A stretch of DNA of 64,000 nt from Psychroserpens algicola (lineage in GTDB: Bacteria > Bacteroidota > Bacteroidia > Flavobacteriales > Flavobacteriaceae). Below are positions 43,712-53,677 of the stretch, piece by piece (position 1 is the first letter of the stretch; every line of letters starts with the position of its first letter). The position numbers and the translations under genes were made by a program. The stretch covers positions 124,001-188,000 of the forward strand of contig NZ_JACNMJ010000004.1 of the NCBI RefSeq assembly GCF_014526325.1, in the 5' to 3' direction. The notes beneath the pieces were generated by a model. The model was not told the DNA's origin. It was given only the letters and a program-made list of their open reading frames with translations, and did not search any database.

Positions 43712-46618
43712 GTGAAAAAATTAAGCCTACTACTACTTATTTTACTGTTTTTTGTTTCGTATGAAATATCTTCTCAAGAGCAATCTTCTACTGCAGTACA
43801 ATCTCTTATTGAAAGTTATAAAAACGATCAGAGAGGACCATATTACCGAATCAAATGGTTTTGTGAAGATGGAACAGTAAGAGATGCTAAAGACCCATGT
43901 CCTGACAATATTGAAGGCATACAGCATGCTAGTTTTAAAGAGTCTGCCTTAAAACTTAGAAAAACTAATCATTTATTTTTTGGCGAAATATTAGCAAGTA
44001 ATAAACCCTATGAGTTTTTAGATGCGTCTAATGATTACAGTAGGTTAAAACAATATCAAATCAATGCATATTTAGCAAGTGTTGATGATGGTTGGGTGTT
44101 AAGGAAAGCGCAGTATTATAGAGGAGCAATTCAAAGTGAAGACGAAGAAGCGTGGGGAAAAGCATTTTTTGAAGACATATTAAAAAATGATGATCTACTC
44201 CATTCAAACTATTATCTAATCCGTCAAGCCTTAAAGGATATTCCTCATAATGGAGATGACAACTTAGCACAGCTAATGAGAAGTCAGTCAAAAACGCTAT
44301 CAGAAGCTATTCCTGGATTTATGGATGCCAGAATAAAAATCCATGGACAGCCACAAAAATCGGATATTCAATTGGTAAAATCATTTATGAATACTGAAAA
44401 GGATAACATTTCCGAAGCTAACAAAAAAGCGTTTTTAGAATTGATTGAGACTATGGAAACCTTTTATGCACCATTAAATTTCAGTGTATTAGAAGGTAAT
44501 TTAGATAAGATGTCATTAACAAAAGACATTGATGAAAGTTTTGCCACATTAATAGCTTCATCAAAATTAGAATCATCTCCACAACAGTTAGTTTCTGATA
44601 TAACGAATGTATTATATCATATTAGATTAGATATACATAAAATTAAAGGCAGTAAAACGCGCCTAAAATTACTGGATTTGTCTAATCGATTAGAGCAAAA
44701 GTTACTTATTGAGTCTCAAAACTGGGAGACTTCAAATTTAGCTGAAACACTCTATAAAATAAATACATTGGTATGTGTTTCTATGGGTTCAGGTTTAATA
44801 GAGCATTGGGAGTATAATGCTGTTGAGCACGTCATTAATGATAAAATTACTACTTCAGAAATTTCAATTACAGATTTAAATACGATTCTGGGAACTGCTC
44901 GAAGCGTCGTAGAATGGAGTGCATCTATGGCAAAAGCAAACTACCAAGAAACAGTTGATAGATATACAAAATTTGAACCTTTATCCTATGGCTTTATTGA
45001 TGATAGGGTTAGAAGTAGTGTTGCTTTAAATCTCGGAAATACTGTTAGTCAGTTAGGTGCATTTGTAGCAAAGCTTTCAAATATTGAAAATAAAGTCATG
45101 ACGATTGAAAAGCAAACTGCGATTAGAGGCTTAAACCCTGGTTATGCATTTGGAACGCTAATCGTTGTTGATGGAAATCCTGATGGTATAGAGGTCAATA
45201 CCAACAACATCTATATTTTTGAAAAACCTCCAGCCGATTTAAAACCAGTAGCAGGTATCATGACTGTTTCTGAAGGGAATTTGGTCTCACACGTACAATT
45301 GTTAGCAAGAAACTTAGGAATTCCTAATGCTGCTTTGTCTTATGAAAACTTAAAAGATTTAAAAGCTTTTAGCGGTAAAAATGTGTTTTATGCAGTATCT
45401 AATAAAGGTAACGTCATATTGAAGTTAGAGAATGAGATGTTGCCTGCAGAAAGAGAATTGTTTAGTAAACAGGAGCGTAGCAAGAATATTGTTGAAGTTC
45501 CAACGTCTCAAATTAGATTAGACATAGATAAAGTTGTGAATATGCGAGATGTTAATGCTAATGATTCAGGAAAATTATGTGGACCTAAAGCTGCTAATTT
45601 AGGAGAGTTGAAAAGGATGTTTCCAGAACAAGTTGTTGAAGGGTTGATTATCCCATTTGGTATATTCAGGTCTCATATGAATCAGCAAATGCCTAATCAA
45701 AATCAGTCTTACTGGGATTACTTAAATCAGACATTTGCAGAAGCAAAGTCGATGAAAGATTCAGGTATATCTGAAGAAAACATAGAAAATTTTCAGTTGG
45801 AAGCTTTAGATAAACTACATAAGTCAATGTTGAAAATTAAACTTGATAATAGGTTTGTTCAAGATTTAAAAACACAATTCGATTCAGTTTTTGGCTCACC
45901 CATAGGGCATGTTCCAGTGTTTTTGAGAAGTGATACTAATATGGAAGATTTAAAAGAATTTACTGGTGCTGGTTTAAACTTAACCTTATTTAATATCAAA
46001 GAAGAGGATAAGATTATTGAGGGTATAAAACGTGTTTGGGCATCAGCTTATACTGAACGTAGTTTTAAGTGGAGACAGAAATTTTTGTCTAATCCAGAAA
46101 ATGTATTTCCTTCAATACTAATTATTCCTAGTGTAGATGTAGATTATTCCGGAGTTATGATTACTAAGGGGATAAATTCTGGAAATGAAGAGGATTTAAC
46201 TGTAGCCTTCAGTAGAGGAGCTGGTGGAGCAGTAGATGGTCAATCGGCAGAAACACGATTAATAACGTCTTCCTCAAATATGTTATTATCACCTGCAAGA
46301 CAGCCAGACTATATTAGACTTCCAGTGTCTGGTGGTACTAAATCTCATGCCACAACGTTTGAGTCTCCTATACTGAATTCACAAAACATAGATGATATAA
46401 GAGCATTAGCAGCAGCTATCAGAAAACATATGAAATCCCATTCAGATTCGTACCAACAAGCTTATGATGTAGAATTCGGTTTTAAGGATGACAAGTTGTG
46501 GTTATTTCAGATACGTCCATTTGTTGAAAACAAACAAGCAAAAAGTTCAGAGTATTTGGCCTCAATATCTTCGCAAAGCGATTCGGAACAAATGGTATTA
46601 TTAAAAACTAAATTATAA
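43712..46618 (+). CDS. Exported PEP/pyruvate-binding (glucan/water-dikinase-like) protein
   Basis: A 968-residue protein with a signal peptide (LLLLILLFFVSYEISSQ). Residues about 20-470 are helical and unrecognised. A swivelling phosphohistidine domain follows: IMTVSEGNLVSHVQLLARN, with H527 as the probable phospho-acceptor. Then comes a C-terminal ATP-binding domain: GPKAANLGEL (624 on), FLRSDTNMEDLKEFTGAGL (R739) and the closing FQIRPF (R935). The order swivel-then-ATP-domain and the SHVxxxARN and RSDxNxEDL motifs resemble glucan/water dikinases; the C-terminal PEP-binding barrel of PPDK is missing. An ATP-using enzyme outside the cytoplasm is odd. GTG start; 2 nt before the next gene. Confidence 0.72.
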   Translation: MKKLSLLLLILLFFVSYEISSQEQSSTAVQSLIESYKNDQRGPYYRIKWFCEDGTVRDAKDPCPDNIEGIQHASFKESALKLRKTNHLFFGEILASNKPYEFLDASNDYSRLKQYQINAYLASVDDGWVLRKAQYYRGAIQSEDEEAWGKAFFEDILKNDDLLHSNYYLIRQALKDIPHNGDDNLAQLMRSQSKTLSEAIPGFMDARIKIHGQPQKSDIQLVKSFMNTEKDNISEANKKAFLELIETMETFYAPLNFSVLEGNLDKMSLTKDIDESFATLIASSKLESSPQQLVSDITNVLYHIRLDIHKIKGSKTRLKLLDLSNRLEQKLLIESQNWETSNLAETLYKINTLVCVSMGSGLIEHWEYNAVEHVINDKITTSEISITDLNTILGTARSVVEWSASMAKANYQETVDRYTKFEPLSYGFIDDRVRSSVALNLGNTVSQLGAFVAKLSNIENKVMTIEKQTAIRGLNPGYAFGTLIVVDGNPDGIEVNTNNIYIFEKPPADLKPVAGIMTVSEGNLVSHVQLLARNLGIPNAALSYENLKDLKAFSGKNVFYAVSNKGNVILKLENEMLPAERELFSKQERSKNIVEVPTSQIRLDIDKVVNMRDVNANDSGKLCGPKAANLGELKRMFPEQVVEGLIIPFGIFRSHMNQQMPNQNQSYWDYLNQTFAEAKSMKDSGISEENIENFQLEALDKLHKSMLKIKLDNRFVQDLKTQFDSVFGSPIGHVPVFLRSDTNMEDLKEFTGAGLNLTLFNIKEEDKIIEGIKRVWASAYTERSFKWRQKFLSNPENVFPSILIIPSVDVDYSGVMITKGINSGNEEDLTVAFSRGAGGAVDGQSAETRLITSSSNMLLSPARQPDYIRLPVSGGTKSHATTFESPILNSQNIDDIRALAAAIRKHMKSHSDSYQQAYDVEFGFKDDKLWLFQIRPFVENKQAKSSEYLASISSQSDSEQMVLLKTKL

Positions 46619-46620
46619 TT

Positions 46621-47931
46621 ATGAAAAAGATAAATAACATTGTTATAATCGTTCTGTTGGCTTTCGGATTTATGGCATTTTATCCTATTGATGGTTACGA
46701 CACTACAGGGATTAAGCGCTTGTATCAATTGCGAAAATTTCAGATAGATTCCGTGCCTTATAAGAGAATTCCATCAGGAGCTTACAAAACTCTGGACGAT
46801 ATCAAATTGAATCTTATCTCTAGATCAGATAGTATTGATGAACTCTTAACTCTAGATGCAGATTTCACTAAAGATATGGGACGATTATTTCCAGGAACAG
46901 GTTATTCTGCAAGTATTATGGATATGACAAATCCTGAAAAATTACGCTATGCTGCTTTTAGAGAAAACACAGGGTATCAGCCTGGAAGTGTTGGAAAACT
47001 TGCTGTATTACTGGCTGTGATGAATCAAATGGCTAAGGTGTGTCCAGATTCATGGGAACAACGAAAGATGTATTTAAGGGATATAAAAGTAACATCGAGG
47101 TATTGGGGTTTAGGAGATCATCATACGATTCCTGTTTATGATATTGAAAAAGACAAATTAATCAAACGGAAAGTAGTTGCAACCGATGAGTTTTCATTAT
47201 ACGAATGGCTTGATCATATGGTTTCTGTTAGTAACAATGGTGCTGCAAGTATTATGTATAGGGAAGCAATGTTAATGGCTGCCTTTGGATCTGATTATGT
47301 CAATCTTACTGCAGATAAAGCTGAGCAGTATTTTAAAGATACACCAAGGGATTCACTAACTAATTTGGCACATACTGTCGTAAATGAGCCACTTCGTAAA
47401 TTAGGTATTACAGAAGACGACTGGAGATTGGGCGGTATGTTTACCAGATCGGCAGATAAATATGTAGGAAGAAAAGGAGGTAGTATTGGGACTCCAAAAG
47501 GCTTGATGAAATTTTTGGTGCAGCTAGAACAAGGTAAAGTTGTAGATAGGGAATCTAGTTTAGAGATGAAACGTATCATGTATGCTACAGATCGTAGAAT
47601 CAGGTATGCGAAATCTAGTAGATTAGACAGTGCAGCAGTATATTTTAAATCTGGGAGCTATTACAAATGTGATCGCGTTAAAAACCCAAATTGTAAAGAT
47701 TATGCAGGCAATGTATTTAATTATATGAACTCTGTAATTATTGTTGAGCATCCTAATGATGTTAACTATATCGTGTGCTTGATGACCAATGTTTTAAACA
47801 AGAATTCTGCTGGTAATCATATGTATTTGGCTAGCAAGATTGATGATATTATAAATAAAGATAATAATACCATGAAAGAAGAGGTAAGAGAAGAAGAGTA
47901 TAAAAATGACAACGAGGAATCTGATAATTAA
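46621..47931 (+). CDS. Exported serine hydrolase, class A beta-lactamase-like
   Basis: A 436-residue protein with an N-terminal hydrophobic export segment (IVIIVLLAFGFMAF). The active-site triad of motifs of the class A/PBP-like fold is complete: S123-V-G-K126 in QPGSVGKLA, S204-N-N206 in VSVSNNG, and K343-S-G345 in YFKSGSYY. The acidic tail (about 411-436) is unusual. It lacks other class A features, so peptide, ester or amide hydrolysis in the envelope is more likely than drug resistance. It is co-transcribed with the dikinase-like gene (2-nt gap) and its stop overlaps that of the converging transporter gene. Confidence 0.8.
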   Translation: MKKINNIVIIVLLAFGFMAFYPIDGYDTTGIKRLYQLRKFQIDSVPYKRIPSGAYKTLDDIKLNLISRSDSIDELLTLDADFTKDMGRLFPGTGYSASIMDMTNPEKLRYAAFRENTGYQPGSVGKLAVLLAVMNQMAKVCPDSWEQRKMYLRDIKVTSRYWGLGDHHTIPVYDIEKDKLIKRKVVATDEFSLYEWLDHMVSVSNNGAASIMYREAMLMAAFGSDYVNLTADKAEQYFKDTPRDSLTNLAHTVVNEPLRKLGITEDDWRLGGMFTRSADKYVGRKGGSIGTPKGLMKFLVQLEQGKVVDRESSLEMKRIMYATDRRIRYAKSSRLDSAAVYFKSGSYYKCDRVKNPNCKDYAGNVFNYMNSVIIVEHPNDVNYIVCLMTNVLNKNSAGNHMYLASKIDDIINKDNNTMKEEVREEEYKNDNEESDN

Positions 47932-50762
47932 GTAATAGCAGATAACTTTAAACTTTCAAGGGCATCAATAGCGAAGAATTTAACATCTTTATTTTGATGC
48001 TTTTTAAGTTTATTTAATAACGGTTTATACGTAGGATTATTTGAAGCTTTAATTAGTTCTATAACCACTAGTTTTATTTTTTTACCTCTATTTCTGATAA
48101 GCATTGCCAAGCAGACTTTTTCATTCATTATCTGTAACTCTAGTACTGAAGCATCTGACTCATTATTAGAAAGCACATAATGCTCTATAAGAGGTAATAC
48201 AGACTGCTTAAGCTGACTTTGTAATAGATTGTCTAAAAATTCTAAAGCATTGATTCGCGCTTCTTTAATATCACTCAATAAGGCAGAGTAAGTAATTTCG
48301 ATATCAGATTCTTCATAAACCAAACTCAATAAGTTAAAAATACAATGCAAACTAGTTTCCGATTGATCTTCCAGAACTTGAATAATTTGTTGTCTAGCTC
48401 CTAAAATCTCGTTTGAGTTTACAGAAGCATTTGTCTGAGTCATTTCAAGATTAATTGCATGTTGAAGCGAAGCGATGGCATCTAATGTTCGTTTATAATA
48501 GGCGCTCTCTTTAATAATTTTTTTACGAAGCAAGCGTTTGTTAAAATGTAATTTTGACTCATCATTTTTTAGTTTAGTTAAGGCTTTAGATGCAGCTAGT
48601 CTAATGATGATATCTTTACTGTTTAATAATTTTAGTAAGACATTAACTGCTTTTTGAGTGTTAAATGCACTAATAATTTTAGGAAGTTGGGACGCAATGT
48701 TATTATTAAAAGTATCTGTTTTTTCTAAGTTGATGATGTAATCAATGATCTTAACACCATAATTTTTTAGAGATTTTATACTAGCTTTTCGGTATGTTTT
48801 ATCCAAAAGCAAATCAAACAAACGATCAATAAATAATTCGTTGGCTGTAATCCCAGCAGCTTTTATAGCATGCTTTTTAATGTAAGCATCATCATTATCT
48901 AAATGCGACATGATGAACCCATAATATTTTGTCATGCCTGACTCCGCAATGGTGATCAACAGTTCGGCTATTGATGTCTTTCTTTTGGTGCTTTCTGGAT
49001 TTGAAGCTTGTGTGACACGATCTTCGATTCTATTGTACAAATCAAATTGGAGTGCAAGTTTTTGATTTGCAGGAGCCTCTTTTGCTAAACATAGTAATGC
49101 TGCATTAGATATATAGTCACTTTCATGATTTAAGTACGTATTAAAAAACTTGTGCTCATTTATTGATGAGTGATTTAAAATGTACTCTAGAGCTGTAAAT
49201 ACTAATTGATCATCATTAGAGTTTACGAGAGGTTCTACTTGATTTAAAGCAGTTCCTCTGTCATATATGTAGAATTGTTGTATTGCAGCAACTTTTATTT
49301 TATTAGAAGGATGGTTTAATAAACCAATAATACTCGGTTTTAAAGCATTTAACTTATTGGAATTTAAATATTCAAGTAAATTAAGAATCTGATATTCCTG
49401 ACCATGATTTAAAATTTTACGCGCTGCTTTAAGAGTTGTTTCAAATTTGGGCTTAGCTGAATTTTCAGTGTTTTCTAGAGTACGTTGAATATTCGTTCTA
49501 AAGGAATTAAAATATGCTTCTCTCAATTTGTAGATAAGGATAATCCATATAAAAACAAACAATAGGATAATTATAGTGATATACGATGTACTTAGATTAA
49601 GTTTTCTGATGAGAAAGATTAGCATGAAACCCGCAATACCAGTTGCGATACTATCCACAGCAACATCAATATAAGACTTTGCCTGATTTTTTATGTGTAA
49701 AGGGATTGGCATAATTGACAATTCAACAGCTGCCTTGTTTAAGGATTGCTTAAAGCTTCCATCGAACCCCTTGATAATAATAAGTACCCATAATTCAGGG
49801 AACGTTAGAAATAACAAACTTCCCAAAGCAATTATAAAAGGTAAGATCAATAATGTAGATGCGACACCCAAACGGCTTAAAATGCGATTGGTTAGAAATA
49901 GTTGAATGCCCAATGCAACTACATTAAATGTCGAAAACCAAAACCCGAAAAAAGAAGCGAGATGATCAGGATCTGAAATGGCTTTATTTGCAAAATCACT
50001 AAATTGAAAATCTACTAATTTGGCAACAATAACACTAATTCCAGTGATGAGAGCTAAATAGGTAAGGTGTTTTGAATTTGAGATTAATCTGAATGAACTT
50101 GTTTCAATAGTATCTTCATTGTACTTCCTTTGAACTCTAATAAATGTATTTAATTTATGAACTCTTAGTTTCCATATAAGATGCATTAAAGGAATACAGC
50201 ACAACACCAGTAAAGCAGCAAGTAAAATAACTTCTTTATTACCATAACTTGATACGATAAGACTAGTTAAGTAACCTCCAAAGACGCCTCCAGCTATAGC
50301 GCCAGCACCAATAAATCCGAAGACACGCTTTGCTTCTCTGGCATTAAAAACCATATTGGCGAGAACCCAGAATTGAGAGGTAGCCATAACAGCAAATAGC
50401 GAAACACCCAGATAGTATAGATATAATACCCAGTCATCTAAAAGAGAATATTGTAAGATAATACTAAGGCCTAAAAATGCCAGGCTAAAAAAGATTAGTG
50501 AAATTGCAGTTACCTTCTTAAGCGAGAATTTTTGAATTAATTTGTTATAAAAGTATGAAGCTATAACTGCAACTAAAGCCACAAGTAAATAACCATAAGG
50601 CAAATTGTCTGCACCTAATTGCGATAAGAATAAAGCATTAATTGTTGGCTTTACAATAAGTAGTACAGTAATGATTATAAATATATACAGTTGCATTAAA
50701 AAAGAGATGTATATTTCACCATCTCTTAATCCAAATGTTTTATTTATAAGGGTTTTTAGCAA
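47928..50762 (-). CDS. ADP/ATP-translocase-like (Npt1/Npt2-type) transporter fused to HEAT-like repeats
   Basis: A 944-residue protein. Residues about 1-430 hold 11-12 membrane segments and resemble the TLC/Npt nucleotide transporters: IVKPTINALFLSQLG, PYGYLLVALVAVIASYFYNKL, FWVLANMVFNAREAKRVFGFIGAGAIAGGVFGGYL in parts. Residues about 440-940 are helical pairs of HEAT type (for example SKDIIIRLAASKALTKL, HPSNKIKVAAIQQF). TLC carriers swap ATP and ADP in intracellular bacteria; fused forms in free-living bacteria are of unknown function. The start is TTG 50762, 3 nt after the stop of the serine hydrolase. Its 3' end overlaps the converging gene by 4 nt. Confidence 0.72.
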   Translation of the reverse strand: MLKTLINKTFGLRDGEIYISFLMQLYIFIIITVLLIVKPTINALFLSQLGADNLPYGYLLVALVAVIASYFYNKLIQKFSLKKVTAISLIFFSLAFLGLSIILQYSLLDDWVLYLYYLGVSLFAVMATSQFWVLANMVFNAREAKRVFGFIGAGAIAGGVFGGYLTSLIVSSYGNKEVILLAALLVLCCIPLMHLIWKLRVHKLNTFIRVQRKYNEDTIETSSFRLISNSKHLTYLALITGISVIVAKLVDFQFSDFANKAISDPDHLASFFGFWFSTFNVVALGIQLFLTNRILSRLGVASTLLILPFIIALGSLLFLTFPELWVLIIIKGFDGSFKQSLNKAAVELSIMPIPLHIKNQAKSYIDVAVDSIATGIAGFMLIFLIRKLNLSTSYITIIILLFVFIWIILIYKLREAYFNSFRTNIQRTLENTENSAKPKFETTLKAARKILNHGQEYQILNLLEYLNSNKLNALKPSIIGLLNHPSNKIKVAAIQQFYIYDRGTALNQVEPLVNSNDDQLVFTALEYILNHSSINEHKFFNTYLNHESDYISNAALLCLAKEAPANQKLALQFDLYNRIEDRVTQASNPESTKRKTSIAELLITIAESGMTKYYGFIMSHLDNDDAYIKKHAIKAAGITANELFIDRLFDLLLDKTYRKASIKSLKNYGVKIIDYIINLEKTDTFNNNIASQLPKIISAFNTQKAVNVLLKLLNSKDIIIRLAASKALTKLKNDESKLHFNKRLLRKKIIKESAYYKRTLDAIASLQHAINLEMTQTNASVNSNEILGARQQIIQVLEDQSETSLHCIFNLLSLVYEESDIEITYSALLSDIKEARINALEFLDNLLQSQLKQSVLPLIEHYVLSNNESDASVLELQIMNEKVCLAMLIRNRGKKIKLVVIELIKASNNPTYKPLLNKLKKHQNKDVKFFAIDALESLKLSAIT

Positions 50763-50765
50763 GCT

Positions 50766-51680
50766 TTATTGTTTTGGAGATAATCGCGACTTTTTTAAAA
50801 CTTTTTCAACAGGTACTACCAAATCTCTTATGATTTTTTCACCAAAGTCATTATCAATTAATGCGACAATAATATACTTCCGTTTAGGACCCCAAACCAA
50901 AGCAGAATCAGCATGCCAGTTTTTCCAAGATCCTGATTTTCTATAGATAGTGGCATTAGGAGCAATCTTATCTAATGTGTTTACAAATTTATGATGTAAA
51001 GCAGGATCTTTCATAATATCTAACATTTCCTTCGAGCGTTCAGTACTAACCAGGTTGCCCATAGCTAGCTGATAATAAAAACGGCACACTTGTTTGGCAG
51101 TGGCAGCGTGACTTAGACCTTTCATAGGTTCAGGGTAGCGTTTACCTCCAGCGGCATAACGTTTACCAACCCAAAGACCACCTCCTTCTTCTTCTTCATA
51201 TAATCTATTTTGCGGAGACCTTAATACACTTTCGATTTTTTCATAACCTAAGCGATCAATCATTCTTGTAGAGGCCTGGTTGTTTGATTTACTTATCATT
51301 AGTCGTAAATCTTTTTTTACTTCTTTTGAATAAACCAATTCACCATTTTCAATGGCATCCATAGCTGCTAATAAGATAGCAATTTTAGGCAGGCTAGCTG
51401 CATACATCATATGATTGTCATTGATTCCAGCGTATTTATAATGACCTTCTGTGCTTAGATCAACGATACCAATTGACATCAAGTTTTTAGCTATTAAGCC
51501 TTTCCAAACTGGGTTAGCATTTATTTCAGATTCTAAAAGAAGCTGGAGTTCTTTATCTTGAATTTCTGATATGGTATCAATATCTTCAATATCCTTTAAG
51601 GGTAACGACTCTTGACTTACACCAAAATAGGAAACAAGAGCAAGTAAAAAAAAGATGCGATATTTTATTAATTTTTTCAT
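50766..51680 (-). CDS. Exported serine hydrolase, class A beta-lactamase-like
   Basis: A 304-residue protein with a signal peptide ending near GVSQ/ESL. Motifs of the beta-lactamase/PBP-like fold are S96-L-P-K99 (AASLPKIA), S132-N-N134 (ISKSNNQAS) and a late K-S-G in YRKSGSWKNW. It also has ATAKQVCRFYYQLAMG, common to this group. An acidic EEEEGGG insertion sits near residue 162. It is the first gene of an operon with the nucleotide-transporter-like gene, 3 nt apart, and is a distant paralogue in kind of the serine hydrolase on the opposite strand. Confidence 0.82.
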   Translation of the reverse strand: MKKLIKYRIFFLLALVSYFGVSQESLPLKDIEDIDTISEIQDKELQLLLESEINANPVWKGLIAKNLMSIGIVDLSTEGHYKYAGINDNHMMYAASLPKIAILLAAMDAIENGELVYSKEVKKDLRLMISKSNNQASTRMIDRLGYEKIESVLRSPQNRLYEEEEGGGLWVGKRYAAGGKRYPEPMKGLSHAATAKQVCRFYYQLAMGNLVSTERSKEMLDIMKDPALHHKFVNTLDKIAPNATIYRKSGSWKNWHADSALVWGPKRKYIIVALIDNDFGEKIIRDLVVPVEKVLKKSRLSPKQ

Positions 51681-52037
51681 TAAAAATTTAAGTTTCTATA
51701 TTTTTAGAGCTTATCAAATATATACGACAAGATAAAGACTTTAGATGTAAATTAAGATCTTTATTAGTGTTTATGTTAGCTCTAAACGTTTATAATAATT
51801 TTGTAACTAGGTTTTACATATTAGAATAAATCCTCTAAGGATTTAGTCCATTTTTTTTACATTATCTCACGATCTTAACTATTAATATATCCGATTCAAA
51901 ATTATCTAATAATATCATACCTAAGTGTTAATTTTCAACATGAGGATGAAATTGATTTATGTAGTGATTTCCGATGTTACAAAAGAATAGCTAACAAAAT
52001 ATGTTAAAAAATTAAAAACTTCACAATATTTATTTGC
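51681..52037. other. 357-nt intergenic region upstream of serine hydrolase and downstream of carboxylase genes
   Basis: Strongly A+T-rich. It contains a -7-like element on the minus strand (51715-51722, TATATTTG) 35 nt ahead of the serine hydrolase start, and an 8-bp hairpin with 3-nt loop at 51827-51845. No ORF of convincing quality or RNA gene was seen. Confidence 0.5.
51827..51845. repeat. Short hairpin TAAATCCT-N3-AGGATTTA
   Basis: Perfect 8-bp arms (51827-51834 and 51838-51845) with a 3-nt loop, followed on the plus strand by a T-run at 51851-51858. It may end antisense transcription or serve as a binding site; it does not fit a minus-strand terminator well. Confidence 0.4.
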
Positions 52038-53579
52038 TTACAACGGAATATTCCCGTGCTTTCGTTTGGGAGTATCAACAACTTTATCTTCTAACATTGC
52101 AAAAGCCTTGATGAGTTTTCTACGTGTATCCTTCGGAAGAATAACTTCGTCAATAAATCCACGTTCGGCAGCACTGTAAGGATTGGCAAACAATTGTGCA
52201 TATTCGGCTTCTTTTTCTTTCCATTTTGCCTCTTTGTCCTCCGCAGCTTTAATCTCTTTTTTGAAGATAATTTCCGCAGCACCTTTAGCACCCATTACCG
52301 CAATTTCGGCACTTGGCCAGGCAAAGTTCATATCGCTACCAATATGTTTTGAATTCATTACATCGTAAGCGCCTCCGTAGGCTTTTCGTGTAATGACAGT
52401 AACTCTAGGTACTGTTGCTTCGCTGAAGGCGTACAATAGTTTCGCGCCATGAACAATAATCCCATTCCATTCTTGATCGGTTCCTGGTAAAAAGCCCGGA
52501 ACATCTTCTAATACAAGCAACGGAATATTAAAACAGTCGCAAAAACGAACAAAACGAGCTGCTTTTTTGGAGCTGTTAACATCTAAAACACCTGCTAAAA
52601 ACATAGGTTGATTGGCTACAATTCCGATGCTTCTTCCGCCTAAACGCGCAAAACCGCAAATGATATTTTCGGCGTGATCTTTATGAATTTCATAAAACGA
52701 ATCTTCATCAATAATACCTTTAATAACTTCATGCATATCGTAAGGTTTATTCGCATTATCGGGTACGATATCGGATAAGCTATCTCTAACTTCGTCTTCC
52801 AATTTATATGCTAATAATTCAGGCGATTCTGTATTATTTTGTGGTAAATAACTCAGCAAAGTCTTGACATCTTCTAAGCATTCTACATCATTTGATGAGG
52901 TTTTGTGAGCCACACCAGATTTAGTAGAATGTGTCCTGGCGCCACCAAGTTCTTCACTAGTAACTTCTTCATTGGTGACTGTTTTTACAACATTCGGACC
53001 TGTAACAAACATATAGCTGGTGTCTTCTACCATAATCGTAAAATCGGTCATAGCAGGCGAATAAACGGCACCTCCAGCACATGGTCCCATGATGGCTGAA
53101 ATTTGCGGAATCACACCCGAAGCTTGTACATTGCGATAAAAAATATCGGCATAACCACCAAGCGAACGCACACCTTCCTGAATTCTGGCACCACCAGAAT
53201 CGTTCAATCCAATCACAGGCGCACCAACTTTAACTGCCAAATCCATGATTTTACAAATCTTTTCAGCATGAGTTTCTGAAAGCGAACCTCCAAAAACGGT
53301 AAAATCCTGAGCAAAGACATACACGAGGCGTCCGTCAATTGTTCCGTAACCAGTCACGACACCATCGCCATAAAACTTCTGATTTTCCATACCAAAGTCT
53401 TTGGTTCTATGTGTTACCAAGGCGCCAATTTCTTCAAATGATTGGTCGTCTAAAAGATACATGACGCGTTCTCTAGCAGTGAGTTTTTTCTTTTGGTGTT
53501 GTTTGTCAATTCTCGCTTGTCCGCCACCTAAGTAGGCCTGTTCTAGTTTGTCGTTTAGCGTTTTAATTTTTGAATCCAT
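52038..53579 (-). CDS. Acyl-CoA carboxylase beta subunit (carboxyltransferase, propionyl-CoA type)
   Basis: A 513-residue carboxyltransferase. The N-terminal crotonase-like half has [29 protein letters not shown] in parts and [15 protein letters not shown]; the C-terminal half has [46 protein letters not shown] in parts. This length and pattern match the beta chain of propionyl-CoA (or acetyl-CoA) carboxylase. With the carrier and biotin carboxylase genes upstream it forms a complete enzyme. It is separated from the latter by 112 nt with two hairpins. Confidence 0.92.
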   Translation of the reverse strand: MDSKIKTLNDKLEQAYLGGGQARIDKQHQKKKLTARERVMYLLDDQSFEEIGALVTHRTKDFGMENQKFYGDGVVTGYGTIDGRLVYVFAQDFTVFGGSLSETHAEKICKIMDLAVKVGAPVIGLNDSGGARIQEGVRSLGGYADIFYRNVQASGVIPQISAIMGPCAGGAVYSPAMTDFTIMVEDTSYMFVTGPNVVKTVTNEEVTSEELGGARTHSTKSGVAHKTSSNDVECLEDVKTLLSYLPQNNTESPELLAYKLEDEVRDSLSDIVPDNANKPYDMHEVIKGIIDEDSFYEIHKDHAENIICGFARLGGRSIGIVANQPMFLAGVLDVNSSKKAARFVRFCDCFNIPLLVLEDVPGFLPGTDQEWNGIIVHGAKLLYAFSEATVPRVTVITRKAYGGAYDVMNSKHIGSDMNFAWPSAEIAVMGAKGAAEIIFKKEIKAAEDKEAKWKEKEAEYAQLFANPYSAAERGFIDEVILPKDTRRKLIKAFAMLEDKVVDTPKRKHGNIPL

Positions 53580-53600
53580 ACGTTGTTTTCGGATTTTATG

Positions 53601-53677
53601 ATTCTGACTGTAAATCAGAATGGATGTCTTAAGTTATGATTCCGTGTCGCTTTCTATTACGTTTTTTGATACGGAAT
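53601..53677. other. Two stem-loops between the biotin carboxylase and carboxyltransferase genes
   Basis: Stem A: ATTCTGA (53601-53607) with TCAGAAT (53615-53621), 7-nt loop. Stem B: arms 53639-53648 and 53668-53677, ten pairs with one wobble, 19-nt loop. They may set the ratio of the two subunits by partial termination or RNA processing. Confidence 0.45.

Noticed and set aside
46621-47931. Antibiotic resistance beta-lactamase
   Set aside because: SxxK, SNN and KSG are general to the serine-hydrolase/PBP fold; length, acidic tail and neighbours do not fit a resistance enzyme.
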